Positions 25,924-34,814 of a stretch of 48,177 bases of DNA are shown in pieces; the first letter of the stretch is position 1; every line of letters starts with the position of its first letter. Source of the DNA: Flavobacteriales bacterium. GTDB lineage: Bacteria; Bacteroidota; Bacteroidia; Flavobacteriales; BACL11. Position numbers and translations under genes: made by a program. The DNA lies in the NCBI GenBank assembly GCA_002715565.1, contig PAZP01000010.1:55033-103209 (forward strand). Direction: 5' to 3'. The notes beneath the pieces are model-generated. The model was not told where the DNA came from. It was given only the letters and a program-made list of their open reading frames with translations, and ran no database searches.

Positions 25924-26868
25924 ATGGAGAATACTAATTCGAGATATAATGACTTTACATCTTTTATTAAAGACAAATTTAATAATAGAGTTCAAAAGGT
26001 TTCACTTGATGCAGGTTTTACTTGTCCAAATAAAGATGGAACAAAGGGAAGAGGTGGGTGTACTTATTGTAATAATAATACTTTTAACCCTGACTACTGT
26101 AAACCTATTAAACCTATACTAGTACAGATTGAAGAGGGTATAGAGTTTTTTTCAAAAAAATATAAAACACAAAAATATTTAGCTTATTTTCAAGCTTATA
26201 CTAATACGTATGCTCCATTAAATGAATTAAAGCCTATGTATGAAGAAGCTTTGTCTCATAAAGATGTTATTGGTCTTGTTATTGCTACACGCCCTGATTC
26301 CATTAAAGATGATGTGTTAGATTATCTTCAGTATTTAGCTAAAAAAGGAAATTTTATAAAACTTGAATTTGGTTTAGAATCTACAAATAACAAGACTTTA
26401 GAGGTTATTAATAGATGTCAAACGCATGAAGAAGCTATTGATACTTTTTCTAGAGCAAAGGGTAGAGGTTTACACCTTGGTGCTCATTTAATTTTAGGCC
26501 TTCCAGGAGAAAGTAAAGAGGATATGTTAAAGCACGCTATAAAGGTTTCTCAGCTTCCTGTAAATACGTTGAAAATACATCATCTTCAAATTGTGAAGCA
26601 CACTATGATGGCTTATCAGTTTAAGAATACGCCTGAGATGTTTACTTTTATGGAGCTTGATGAATATATAGACCTAGTAGTAGATTTTATTGAGCTTCTA
26701 CATCCAGATATTATTCTTGAAAGATTTTTTAGTGAATCACCAGCTAGAATGCTTATTCATCCAAAATATGGACTTAAAAATTTCGAGGTAAAGCATCTGG
26801 TTAATAAAAGACTTGAAAAAAGAGATGCTTGGCAAGGGAGACTATATAAAGAAGTTACGGTTGCTTAA
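25924..26868 (+). CDS. TIGR01212-family radical SAM protein
   Basis: A 314-residue radical SAM enzyme of the TIGR01212 (YhcC-like) family. The 4Fe-4S ligands lie in FTCPNKDGTKGRGGCTYCNN, with the CxnCxxC spacing typical of this family and unlike the usual CxxxCxxC. Further landmarks are YFQAYTNTYAPL, IATRPDSI, EFGLESTNNKTLEVINR and GAHLILGLPGES. Start ATG at 25924 is preferred over an in-frame TTG at 25915 that lies inside the promoter-like box. The family's physiological reaction is not firmly established. It stands alone between a small gene and the MORN module. Confidence 0.92.
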   Translation: MENTNSRYNDFTSFIKDKFNNRVQKVSLDAGFTCPNKDGTKGRGGCTYCNNNTFNPDYCKPIKPILVQIEEGIEFFSKKYKTQKYLAYFQAYTNTYAPLNELKPMYEEALSHKDVIGLVIATRPDSIKDDVLDYLQYLAKKGNFIKLEFGLESTNNKTLEVINRCQTHEEAIDTFSRAKGRGLHLGAHLILGLPGESKEDMLKHAIKVSQLPVNTLKIHHLQIVKHTMMAYQFKNTPEMFTFMELDEYIDLVVDFIELLHPDIILERFFSESPARMLIHPKYGLKNFEVKHLVNKRLEKRDAWQGRLYKEVTVA

Positions 26869-27041
26869 CTAAATTAACCGGATTACAACCTAACACCTAT
26901 CTCCATAATTTCAGCAAGCTTTTAAACTAAAAATTGATCCGCTTTTTGCACCGCTAATTAATCTATTTAAATTAACTGAAAAAGAATAATTGGAATCTTG
27001 ATTAGAAATTACTTTTAAAAATAATTCTATAAAAAATAATT

Positions 27042-29489
27042 TTACATTTGATAAAATTGTTCTTTATCTGGTGTATCATCCTTATGTTTTATTTTATATT
27101 TCATAGCTCCTGGTTCTAATTCAGTATCAGTATTACTTTCAGGTTTACTTTTAGCGCTAACATCTTTACTGAAATTAAATATCTCTGAAAACTTCTCAAA
27201 ATAAGATCTAACATTTTCTTTTAACTCATCACTTGCTAATTCTTCTTCAGATGAATATGGAATTTCTATGTTCATAGTTATGATAGAAGGATTTCTCTTG
27301 CCAGGTGCAGCTTTTAAAACATGCCCATCACCAATATCTTTACCATTTAAGCCCTTATCACTAAGAATACGCATAATTTCTTCAGGATCAGTTTTTACTG
27401 ATCTAAATGATAATACTACAGCTTTCTTTTGTACATGGAAATTAATTGAATAACCATCTTTTAAATCAATTCCGGCATAAGGCTTATTCTTTGGTAATTT
27501 AACAAGCGGAAATTTTTCCTTCATAAAGTTTCTAAAGGACTGAATACTATCTAAATCCTCATCGGGACTTACTTCTTCTCTTGCTTTTTCTATAGGATCT
27601 TCTTTAACTTCAATTTCTTCATAATCTGTAAGCTTCCAAATATAATTTCCTTGACAATATAATAATACTTTATTTAGTCTGTAGTCATTTCCTCCTTCAT
27701 CCTTTTTTAATTCTTCAATGTATTCTATGTCATCTGCTTCTTCAAGTAACATATCCTCTTTTCCAATAATTTTAGCTAAAGCTTCTTTATCTAGCCAATT
27801 ACATTTACCTTTGTCTTTAAGATTATTATATATTCCCTTAACGAGATCATTTTTACTTATTTCAAGAACCTGTGTCTCACCTCCAACAAGAGCATCAACC
27901 CAGTCTTCTAAATATTCGTTACAGAGATCTCTATCAAAATCAGGTTTTTCCCATTTAATAGTTTTTTCTTTATTTTCCTCCATCATCTCATTTTTTTCTT
28001 CCCCGATAACTTCTTTGTTTAGCTCTAATATATCTTTGTTTATATTGTCAGTATCATTATCTCTGTTGTTTAATTTCAAAATTTCAACTAAAAGTTCTAT
28101 AAATTCTATGTTGTCAGATTTTATAATTACCTCGCTTTCGATATCTCGCTCTTCTACTAATGCCTTTTGTAATTCATCTTTATTAGCATGTAGTATTACA
28201 AATCCTTCAAGACTATTGATTTTTAAACCATAAACCTCATCCATTCCGTAACTTAGTTCCTCATAATTTGTACAGTCACCAAATATTTCAGATGCTCTTT
28301 CAAATGAAAGGATACCGTTGTTAGTATCGTTATATTCAAACTTGTGAGATTGATATGTATTTTTTAGTTCTGTAAAAGCGTCTGTTAAATCTTTGTCTTT
28401 ATATTTCTCACAGTCTTTTAAATTAATTTCTAATCCATCAGGTGATGTTATAGTCCCATCTACTGTTCTTTGTTTGTCGTCATTGTATTTCCCATAAAAA
28501 ACAAATCCCTTTGATGAAGTATATTTACTATTTTTTATTTCTTCTATTTCATTATTGTTTTCATCAAAATCTACCATTGTCATTTTAACCCATTCACCCT
28601 CATGCCAATCACTAGTAAATTTAGCACCATCAGAATAATTATAAGTGCCTACTCCATCCTTCTTTCCATTTTCCCATTCTCCTTGCCATGAATTTCCGCT
28701 TGGCCACTTATAAATTCCTTGACCATGTTCTTCTCCCTTTTGATATTCACCTTCATACTTCCTTCCATCAGGCCAAACATAAATTCCTTTACCGTGTTTT
28801 TTATTTTTTTTAAATTCCCCTACATATACTTCGCCATCTAAGAAATCCATTTTAGCGTATCCATCAGCAAGACCGTCTTTAAAATCTCCTGTTATTACAG
28901 GGCCATCAGGTACAGTCATTACTCCTTTTCCGTGTGGAAGTCGATTACCTTCTTCTCCTTTTGCTTCCCCATGGTAAGATATACCACTTTCATATTTAAT
29001 ATATTCTCCTTTTTTTTCTTCTCCTTCAACATGCCACTCTAGACCTGTTCTTGTTAGAAGTACTTGCGCTGTAATATTTATTTCATTATCAGTAGTTACA
29101 GTTACTTTTCCAATATCAATTTTACCATCAGAGTCTTCAAAATTATTTCCTATCAAGATATCATATATTTTTTCATACCAAGTGTTTTCTTCTTTCTTAT
29201 GTGATTGGGTATATCTAAAATCAAAATGTTTATTTGGAACATTCGCAGAGAGGAATTTTAATAAATTTATTTCCCACTCATCTTTCGTGTCTTTAGAAAT
29301 ACTAACTCCATATTTTGGAAATAATGTATAAATACCATCATTATTTTTAGCAAAAAATGGTTTAGCGGAAGGTGATTGAAGTAGAATTTCAATATACTCA
29401 TTTAATTTCCATTCTAAATATTGTGATTCTGTATTTGTTAGAGTAAATGATTTTAATTCTATTAAAAGTTTTGGTTCTATTATTTCCAT
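27042..29489 (-). CDS. Large cytoplasmic MORN-repeat protein
   Basis: An 815-residue protein without signal peptide or membrane segments. The N-terminal ~165 residues are a mixed domain. Six or seven MORN repeats occupy about 168-320, for example EYQKGEEHGQGIYKWPSG and EFKKNKKHGKGIYVWPDG. A middle part (about 320-520) is acidic. A C-terminal half includes WLDKEALAKIIGKED, and near 690-790 a compact domain with GIDLKDGYSINFHVQKK, AAPGKRNPSIITMNI and YFEKFSEIFNF. MORN repeats often mediate lipid or protein contacts, but in bacteria they frequently occur in uncharacterised proteins. It shares one base (TAATG) with the upstream gene, so the pair is coupled. I do not recognise the N- or C-terminal domains. 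Confidence 0.85.
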   Translation of the reverse strand: MEIIEPKLLIELKSFTLTNTESQYLEWKLNEYIEILLQSPSAKPFFAKNNDGIYTLFPKYGVSISKDTKDEWEINLLKFLSANVPNKHFDFRYTQSHKKEENTWYEKIYDILIGNNFEDSDGKIDIGKVTVTTDNEINITAQVLLTRTGLEWHVEGEEKKGEYIKYESGISYHGEAKGEEGNRLPHGKGVMTVPDGPVITGDFKDGLADGYAKMDFLDGEVYVGEFKKNKKHGKGIYVWPDGRKYEGEYQKGEEHGQGIYKWPSGNSWQGEWENGKKDGVGTYNYSDGAKFTSDWHEGEWVKMTMVDFDENNNEIEEIKNSKYTSSKGFVFYGKYNDDKQRTVDGTITSPDGLEINLKDCEKYKDKDLTDAFTELKNTYQSHKFEYNDTNNGILSFERASEIFGDCTNYEELSYGMDEVYGLKINSLEGFVILHANKDELQKALVEERDIESEVIIKSDNIEFIELLVEILKLNNRDNDTDNINKDILELNKEVIGEEKNEMMEENKEKTIKWEKPDFDRDLCNEYLEDWVDALVGGETQVLEISKNDLVKGIYNNLKDKGKCNWLDKEALAKIIGKEDMLLEEADDIEYIEELKKDEGGNDYRLNKVLLYCQGNYIWKLTDYEEIEVKEDPIEKAREEVSPDEDLDSIQSFRNFMKEKFPLVKLPKNKPYAGIDLKDGYSINFHVQKKAVVLSFRSVKTDPEEIMRILSDKGLNGKDIGDGHVLKAAPGKRNPSIITMNIEIPYSSEEELASDELKENVRSYFEKFSEIFNFSKDVSAKSKPESNTDTELEPGAMKYKIKHKDDTPDKEQFYQM

Positions 29490-30172
29490 TATTTCTCCTT
29501 GTTTATTTTATGCATTAATTCTTTAAAATCTTTATCATATGGCACCATCTTGGAATCTTGAATCATATGATCATTTAAGTCAATTATTTTAATCGTATTC
29601 TCTTTATTTGATTGTTTTTGTTTATACCTAAATTCCTGCATGAAATCGATAAATTTTTTACCCTCTAATTCTTTCTTATCACCTAAAAAGTTTATTTTAA
29701 AATCATCATTTATTTCATTCCATTTTGTAAATGATGTTTTATTTTTTTTTGGTATGTTTTTATCTTCTTTTGTTGTAATTATTACTGATTTAGAATAGGA
29801 ATTAATAATCTCGTATATTTGATGAATACTAGTATTTTCTTTTAGACATTTTTCTATTTTTTCTTTTATCATAATTCTTGGAACTGCATGCTCATGCCTA
29901 AGGTTTTTACACGCTTTAAGTCCTTTTCCCTCTAATGGGTTTAATTGGCAGTAATATTTAATTGCATTTTCTGACCAATACCTTTGGCCAACATACTTTA
30001 TGTTAATTAGTTTTTCATCATCTTTAATTATAGTTGTAGCATGCCATAATAATTGATCTATAGTTAGGTTAAAGAAGTGATCTGACACATTATCATTCTC
30101 ACGATTATTATATGTTTCAAAAATAAATTTTGCTATTCTTCCTTTCCAGCTTTTCTCCCAATTATTATCCAT
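29489..30172 (-). CDS. Uncharacterised protein with an RHEHAVP motif, partner of the MORN protein
   Basis: A 227-residue cytoplasmic protein that I do not recognise. It is mostly helical and strongly charged. A central segment, ACKNLRHEHAVPRIMIKEKI, has a His-Glu-His cluster next to a cysteine, and a later segment reads KSVIITTKEDKNIP. Such HEH clusters can bind metal and occur in some HNH-like nucleases, but this is a weak hint only. Start ATG at 30172 is chosen because it follows a well-formed promoter by 23 bases; a TTG at 30238 would place the start codon above the promoter. Its stop overlaps the MORN gene's ATG, indicating a two-gene operon. Confidence 0.75.
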   Translation of the reverse strand: MDNNWEKSWKGRIAKFIFETYNNRENDNVSDHFFNLTIDQLLWHATTIIKDDEKLINIKYVGQRYWSENAIKYYCQLNPLEGKGLKACKNLRHEHAVPRIMIKEKIEKCLKENTSIHQIYEIINSYSKSVIITTKEDKNIPKKNKTSFTKWNEINDDFKINFLGDKKELEGKKFIDFMQEFRYKQKQSNKENTIKIIDLNDHMIQDSKMVPYDKDFKELMHKINKEK

Positions 30173-30195
30173 AAATTTTAATTTATTATATACAT

Positions 30196-30226
30196 CAAAT
30201 GTAATTAATTTTATATTATTGACAAA
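30196..30226 (-). promoter_or_regulatory. Promoter of the MORN module (full -33/-7 match)
   Basis: On the minus strand, TTTG (30226 to 30223) and TACATTTG (30203 to 30196) are separated by 19 bases, an excellent fit to the Bacteroidota TTTG-N19-TAnnTTTG consensus. The ATG of the first module gene is 23 bases further on. The DUF805 gene starts in the opposite direction at 30238. Confidence 0.65.
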
Positions 30227-30237
30227 AATATAATTCA

Positions 30238-30834
30238 ATGGATAATTTTATTGCTGTATTAAAAAAATACTCAGATTTTGAATCATCATCATCAAGGAAA
30301 GAATATTGGATGTTTGTATTATTTAACATTGTATTTTCTAGTCTAGCATCTATAATTAGTCCTAAAATTTCTATGCTGTATTCACTATTTATTTTTATAC
30401 CAGCTCTTGCTGTAACTGTTAGAAGGCTACATGATGTTGGAAAGAGTGGATGGATGCTATTGATTGTTTTTATTCCACTTATAGGACCTATATGGTTACT
30501 TGTTCTTTTGTTACAGAAAGGAGTTTCCTTTAATGAATTTTTTACAAATGATGATTCATATAAGTATACAGAAAAAAAACAAGAACGACCATCAGAAGAA
30601 AAAAAATCTTGTTGTTCTAATGATGATTCAGAAGATGTAGTAAATGAATCAGTTAAAGATGAAAGCAACAATAAACAACAAGTAAATTCAGATGATTCAG
30701 AAGAAATAGATGATGAAATGATAGAATATAAACTTGATGATGGAACTATCAAGAAAATGAAAAAAACTCATGCAGCTATTTTACCTAAATCTCATCCTGC
30801 AAGAAAAGCTTATGATGAAATAAACTCTAATTAA
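30238..30834 (+). CDS. DUF805 membrane protein with acidic tail
   Basis: A 198-residue protein. The N-terminal DUF805 domain (about 1-95) has the conserved FESSSSRKEYWMF opening, three hydrophobic segments and the signature VRRLHDVGKSGWMLLI. The C-terminal ~100 residues are soluble, Asp/Glu/Ser/Asn-rich, with a CC pair (KKSCCSNDD), and end in a basic-tempered segment (IKKMKKTHAAILPKSHPARK). DUF805 has no settled function. It precedes ettA by eight bases and is probably co-transcribed with it. Confidence 0.88.
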   Translation: MDNFIAVLKKYSDFESSSSRKEYWMFVLFNIVFSSLASIISPKISMLYSLFIFIPALAVTVRRLHDVGKSGWMLLIVFIPLIGPIWLLVLLLQKGVSFNEFFTNDDSYKYTEKKQERPSEEKKSCCSNDDSEDVVNESVKDESNNKQQVNSDDSEEIDDEMIEYKLDDGTIKKMKKTHAAILPKSHPARKAYDEINSN

Positions 30835-30842
30835 TATTTAAT

Positions 30843-32534
30843 ATGTCGGAAGATAAAAAAGTAATATTCTCTATGTCAGGACTTTCTAAGTCCTTTAATA
30901 ATAACAATAAGCAAGTTTTAAAAGATATATATCTTTCTTTTTTCTACGGAGCTAAGATTGGTATAATTGGATTAAATGGATCAGGAAAGTCTACACTTCT
31001 AAAAATTATTGCTGGTGTAGATAAAGCTTATCAAGGTGATGTGGTATTCTCTGATGGCTATAATGTTGGATATTTAGAACAAGAGCCTAAACTTGATGAT
31101 GACAAGACCGTAATGGAAATTGTTAAAGAAGGAATGCAGGAGGCAGTAGATGTGCTGGCAGAATATAATGCTATTAATGATGCATTTGGATTACCGGAAA
31201 ATTATGAAGATGCAGATAAGATGGATTCATTAATGAAACAGCAGGGGCTTTTACAAGATAAAATAGAAGCCTTAGGAGCTTGGGATATTGAAACCAAGTT
31301 AAATATAGCTATGGATGCGCTTCGTTGCCCTGAAGCAGATACTAAGATATCAGTTTTATCGGGGGGCGAGAAAAGAAGAGTTGCTCTTTGTCGTTTATTG
31401 CTACAAGAACCAGATATATTATTGCTTGATGAACCTACTAACCACTTGGATGCAGAATCTGTTTTATGGTTAGAACAACATCTTTCACAATACAAAGGAA
31501 CTATTATTGCTATTACGCATGATAGATATTTTCTAGATAATGTAGCTGGCTGGATATTAGAGCTTGATAGAGGAGAAGGAATACCATGGAAAGGAAATTA
31601 CTCTTCTTGGCTAGAACAAAAGACAAAGAGGTTAGCACAAGAAGAAAAAACAGAAAGTAAGAGAAAGAAGACACTAGAAAGAGAATTAGAATGGGTAAGG
31701 ATGTCACCAAAGGGTAGGAGAACAAAATCAAAGTCTAGATTAAGTAATTATGAAAAATTATTATCAGAAGAAGGCAAGCAGAAAGAAGAAAAAATAGAGT
31801 TATATATCCCTCCGGGACCTAGATTAGGAAATAATGTAATTGATGCTGAGGGGGTAAGCAAGGCATTTGGGGATAAGTTACTTTATGAGAACTTAGAATT
31901 TAAATTGCCTCCTGCTGGTATTGTTGGAATTGTTGGTCCCAATGGAGCTGGAAAAACCACTTTATTTAGGATGATTATGGGGAAAGAAACTGCTGATAAA
32001 GGAACATTTGAGATAGGGGAGACAGTGAAGCTTTCATATGTTGACCAGCAGCATGTAGATATAGATCCAAATAAAACAATTTGGGAACAAATTACTGATG
32101 GTCAAGAGGAAATAAATTTAGGCGGTAGATATGTAAATTCTAGAGCCTATGTTGCCAAGTATAATTTTAATGGTTCTGATCAAAATAAAAAGGTAGGTGT
32201 TTTGTCTGGAGGTGAGAGAAATAGATTGCACCTAGCAATGACATTAAAGAATGAAGCTAATGTATTATTGCTTGATGAACCAACGAATGATCTGGATGTT
32301 AATACATTAAGAGCTTTGGAAGAAGGTTTAGAAAATTTTGCAGGGTGTGCTGTTATTATTTCACATGACAGATGGTTTTTGGATAGGGTTTGCACACATA
32401 TTTTAGCATTTGAAGGTGATTCAAAAGTTGTTTACTTTGAAGGTTCTTTTTCTGATTATGAAGAAAACAGAAGGAAAAGACTTGGAGATATTTCACCTAA
32501 AAGGATTAAATATAGAAAGCTAATAAGGGATTAG
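30843..32534 (+). CDS. ettA: ABC-F protein EttA (energy-dependent translational throttle)
   Basis: A soluble ABC-F ATPase that binds the ribosomal E site and gates early elongation according to ATP/ADP ratio. The 563-residue length is standard. The first ATPase domain has GLNGSGKST, VLSGGEKRRVALC and LLLDEPTNHLD. The linker (P-site tRNA interaction motif) lies around 240-310 and is rich in Lys/Arg. The second domain has GPNGAGKTT, VLSGGERNRLHLAM and LLLDEPTNDLD. The C-terminal SDYEENRRKRLG segment is typical of EttA rather than Uup. There are no membrane segments. It ends directly against the stop codon of the convergent LptF/G gene. Confidence 0.95.
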   Translation: MSEDKKVIFSMSGLSKSFNNNNKQVLKDIYLSFFYGAKIGIIGLNGSGKSTLLKIIAGVDKAYQGDVVFSDGYNVGYLEQEPKLDDDKTVMEIVKEGMQEAVDVLAEYNAINDAFGLPENYEDADKMDSLMKQQGLLQDKIEALGAWDIETKLNIAMDALRCPEADTKISVLSGGEKRRVALCRLLLQEPDILLLDEPTNHLDAESVLWLEQHLSQYKGTIIAITHDRYFLDNVAGWILELDRGEGIPWKGNYSSWLEQKTKRLAQEEKTESKRKKTLERELEWVRMSPKGRRTKSKSRLSNYEKLLSEEGKQKEEKIELYIPPGPRLGNNVIDAEGVSKAFGDKLLYENLEFKLPPAGIVGIVGPNGAGKTTLFRMIMGKETADKGTFEIGETVKLSYVDQQHVDIDPNKTIWEQITDGQEEINLGGRYVNSRAYVAKYNFNGSDQNKKVGVLSGGERNRLHLAMTLKNEANVLLLDEPTNDLDVNTLRALEEGLENFAGCAVIISHDRWFLDRVCTHILAFEGDSKVVYFEGSFSDYEENRRKRLGDISPKRIKYRKLIRD

Positions 32535-33611
32535 TTATTTTGGAGCTTTTTTAACAAGAAATACAGCAACTATTGTAAATAATATATTTGGTATCCACAC
32601 TGATAATGCTGGATTTAAACTACTTTTTATTGCAAAGGTTGTTGATATCTGCATAAATAAAATAAAAGAAAAAGCAATTAATATTCCAAGACCTAAATGT
32701 AATCCTATACCTCCTCTTACTTTTCTTGAAGCAATACTAACAGCAATAATTGTTAAAATTATAGATGCAAATGGAAATGCTATTCTTTTATGTTTTTCGA
32801 TTTTATGATAAACAATTTGTGGAGTTCCTTTAAGACTTTCTTTTACAATATATTTGTTTAATTCAGCATACTTCATTGTTTCAACTAATTTAATTTGATT
32901 TTGAAAATCATCAGGTTTTAAGTCAATTATGGTATCTAATTTTCGTCCATTATTTAATACTTCTCGATCATCGTAGAAAATTCTAGTTGTATAATTATTT
33001 AGTTCCCATGAATTGCTTATAGAATCATACTTAATATAGTCTGAATTTAATGTTGACATCAACTTATTTTTATTAAAGTTATCTAATCTAAATTTATATC
33101 CAATTTCTCTATTTATATTGAAACTTTCCATATATATATATTGATCTTTTGCAATCTGCATATGAATTTCTTTGTTTAATACATATCTTTTTTTTGATAT
33201 ATATTTATTTTCAAAATCAATCCTATGTTTATTAGATCCAGGTATAATAAAATTTCCTAAAAAGAAAGAGCAGATAGATAAAATAATTGAACAAATAATA
33301 AAAGGTCTTAAGTATTGATAAAAGCTTAATCCACTATTTGTCATAGCAATTATCTCAGTGTTGTTTGCTAATTTTGATGTAAAAAATATTACTGATAGAA
33401 ATATAAATAATGGGCTAAAAAGATTTCCAAAATATGGGATGAAATGAATATAGTATTCAGTAATAATTATTTTAACACTTAAATTATTTTCTAAAAAATC
33501 ATCTATTTTTTCTGAAATATCAAATACAATAACTATTAATAAGACTAGAGATAAAGTGAAAAAGAAAGTGCTAAAAAATTTTTTAGTTATATACCAGTCA
33601 AACTTTTTCAT
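32535..33611 (-). CDS. LptF/LptG-family permease (YjgP/YjgQ)
   Basis: An inner-membrane subunit of the LptB2FG transporter, which extracts lipopolysaccharide from the inner membrane and feeds it to the periplasmic bridge. The 358-residue protein opens with the typical KFDWYITKKFFSTFFFTLSL. It has about six membrane helices in two groups (about 15-110 and 270-355) around a periplasmic beta-jellyroll domain. The late segment HKRIAFPFASIILTIIAVSI is the conserved family motif. Whether it is LptF or LptG is not certain. It follows tgt by four bases in one operon, an order I know from other Bacteroidota. Confidence 0.92.
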   Translation of the reverse strand: MKKFDWYITKKFFSTFFFTLSLVLLIVIVFDISEKIDDFLENNLSVKIIITEYYIHFIPYFGNLFSPLFIFLSVIFFTSKLANNTEIIAMTNSGLSFYQYLRPFIICSIILSICSFFLGNFIIPGSNKHRIDFENKYISKKRYVLNKEIHMQIAKDQYIYMESFNINREIGYKFRLDNFNKNKLMSTLNSDYIKYDSISNSWELNNYTTRIFYDDREVLNNGRKLDTIIDLKPDDFQNQIKLVETMKYAELNKYIVKESLKGTPQIVYHKIEKHKRIAFPFASIILTIIAVSIASRKVRGGIGLHLGLGILIAFSFILFMQISTTFAIKSSLNPALSVWIPNILFTIVAVFLVKKAPK

Positions 33612-33615
33612 AAAA

Positions 33616-34746
33616 CTAAAGTCTTTTATTTAATTTTTTTATCAATTTGTTTTTCCATGATTGAAATGTTTCATTTTGTATATTTTTTCTAGCTTCTTCC
33701 ATTAACCAAATATAAAAACGAATATTGTGTAATGTGGCAATTTGTTTACCTAACATTTCATTTGCAGTAAATAGGTGACGTAAGTAGGCTTTAGTATATT
33801 TCTGATCTACAAAAGACGTTCCATTAGCGTCAATTGCACTAAAATCTGCTGACCATTTTTTATTTTTAATATTGATAGTTCCTTCTGAAGTGAATAACAT
33901 GCCGTTTCTAGCGTTTCTTGTTGGCATAACACAGTCAAACATATCTACACCCAATGCTATGTTTTCTAATAGGTTTTGTGGTGTTCCTACCCCCATTAGA
34001 TATCTAGGTTTTTCCCACGGAAGTATTGAACATACAATTTCAGTCATTTCATACATTATTTCATCTGGCTCCCCCACTGATAAACCTCCAATTGCATTGC
34101 CTTCTCTATTAAAACTTGCAATTTTTTCAGCCGATTGCTTTCTTAAATCTTTGTATGAGCTTCCCTGAATAATTGGAAAAAATGTTTGGTTATAACCATA
34201 TTTGTTAGATGAATTATCAAATCTATCACAACACCTTTTCAGCCATCTATGAGTGAGATGCATAGAGCTTTTAGCATATTTATGATCACAAGGATATGGA
34301 GGGCATTCATCAAAAGCCATTATGATATCAGCTCCTATATCTCTTTGAATATCAATTGCGTTTTCTGGTTTAAAAAAATGATAGCTTCCATCAATATGTG
34401 ATTGAAATTTAACTCCATCTTCAGTTATTTTTCTATTATTTGATAGAGAATATACTTGATATCCACCACTATCTGTTAGTATAGGTTTTTCCCAGCTTAT
34501 AAATTTATGAATACCACCTGCTTCTTTAATAGTATCAATTCCAGGTCTTAAATATAAATGATAAGTGTTTCCTAAAATAATTTCTGCTTTGGTATCTTCT
34601 TTCAGCTGATTCTGTTGTACTCCCTTAACAGTTCCTAATGTACCTACTGGCATAAATATGGGAGTGTTTATTTTTCCATGATCAGTTTCAATACAACCTA
34701 TTCTTGCTTTAGAATCTTTATCTTGATGTAATACTTTAAATTTCAT
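33616..34746 (-). CDS. tgt: tRNA-guanine transglycosylase lacking the zinc cysteines
   Basis: Exchanges guanine 34 for preQ1 in tRNAs with GUN anticodons on the way to queuosine. From the ATG at 34746 the protein has 376 residues. The catalytic aspartates sit in ILTDSGGYQVYSL and in GVDMFDCVMPTRNARNG. Substrate-pocket segments AFDECPPYP and GGLSVGEP are present. The usual zinc site CxCxxC is replaced: the aligned stretch reads DANGTSFVDQKYTKAYLRHL, while the downstream His (ATLHNIRFY) remains. A GTG at 34752 is in frame but lies inside the promoter box, so the ATG is chosen. First gene of an operon with LptF/G; divergent from rnpB. Confidence 0.96.
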   Translation of the reverse strand: MKFKVLHQDKDSKARIGCIETDHGKINTPIFMPVGTLGTVKGVQQNQLKEDTKAEIILGNTYHLYLRPGIDTIKEAGGIHKFISWEKPILTDSGGYQVYSLSNNRKITEDGVKFQSHIDGSYHFFKPENAIDIQRDIGADIIMAFDECPPYPCDHKYAKSSMHLTHRWLKRCCDRFDNSSNKYGYNQTFFPIIQGSSYKDLRKQSAEKIASFNREGNAIGGLSVGEPDEIMYEMTEIVCSILPWEKPRYLMGVGTPQNLLENIALGVDMFDCVMPTRNARNGMLFTSEGTINIKNKKWSADFSAIDANGTSFVDQKYTKAYLRHLFTANEMLGKQIATLHNIRFYIWLMEEARKNIQNETFQSWKNKLIKKLNKRL

Positions 34747-34751
34747 TTTCA

Positions 34752-34759
34752 CAAAAGTA
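34752..34759 (-). promoter_or_regulatory. -7 box of tgt
   Basis: On the minus strand TACTTTTG (34759 to 34752) fits TAnnTTTG and is separated from the ATG by only TGAAA. It predicts a leaderless tgt transcript. Confidence 0.5.
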
Positions 34760-34801
34760 ATTAATACTTAAATATTTTATCTATTATATAAATGTATTAT
34801 T

Positions 34802-34809
34802 TATTTTTG
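34802..34809 (+). promoter_or_regulatory. -7 box of rnpB
   Basis: TATTTTTG at 34802-34809 fits TAnnTTTG and ends five bases before the first base of the RNase P RNA as set by its terminal helix. No strong -33 element is visible. It gives an internal calibration for where transcription starts relative to this box. Confidence 0.6.
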
Positions 34810-34814
34810 TTTTA

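Noticed and set aside
26911-27060. A minus-strand frame of about 50 codons downstream of the MORN gene, ending ISGAKSGSIFSLKAC.
   Set aside because: It lacks a start codon and recognisable homology; could be a gene remnant but the evidence is too thin. The 173-base gap otherwise holds nothing clear.
27718-28233. A 171-codon plus-strand frame inside the MORN gene.
   Set aside because: Ser/Leu-rich antisense shadow of an acidic coding region; no start signal.
30216-30752. A long minus-strand open frame opposite DUF805.
   Set aside because: It is Ser-rich antisense to the acidic tail of DUF805 and lacks a family match; a mirror of the real gene.
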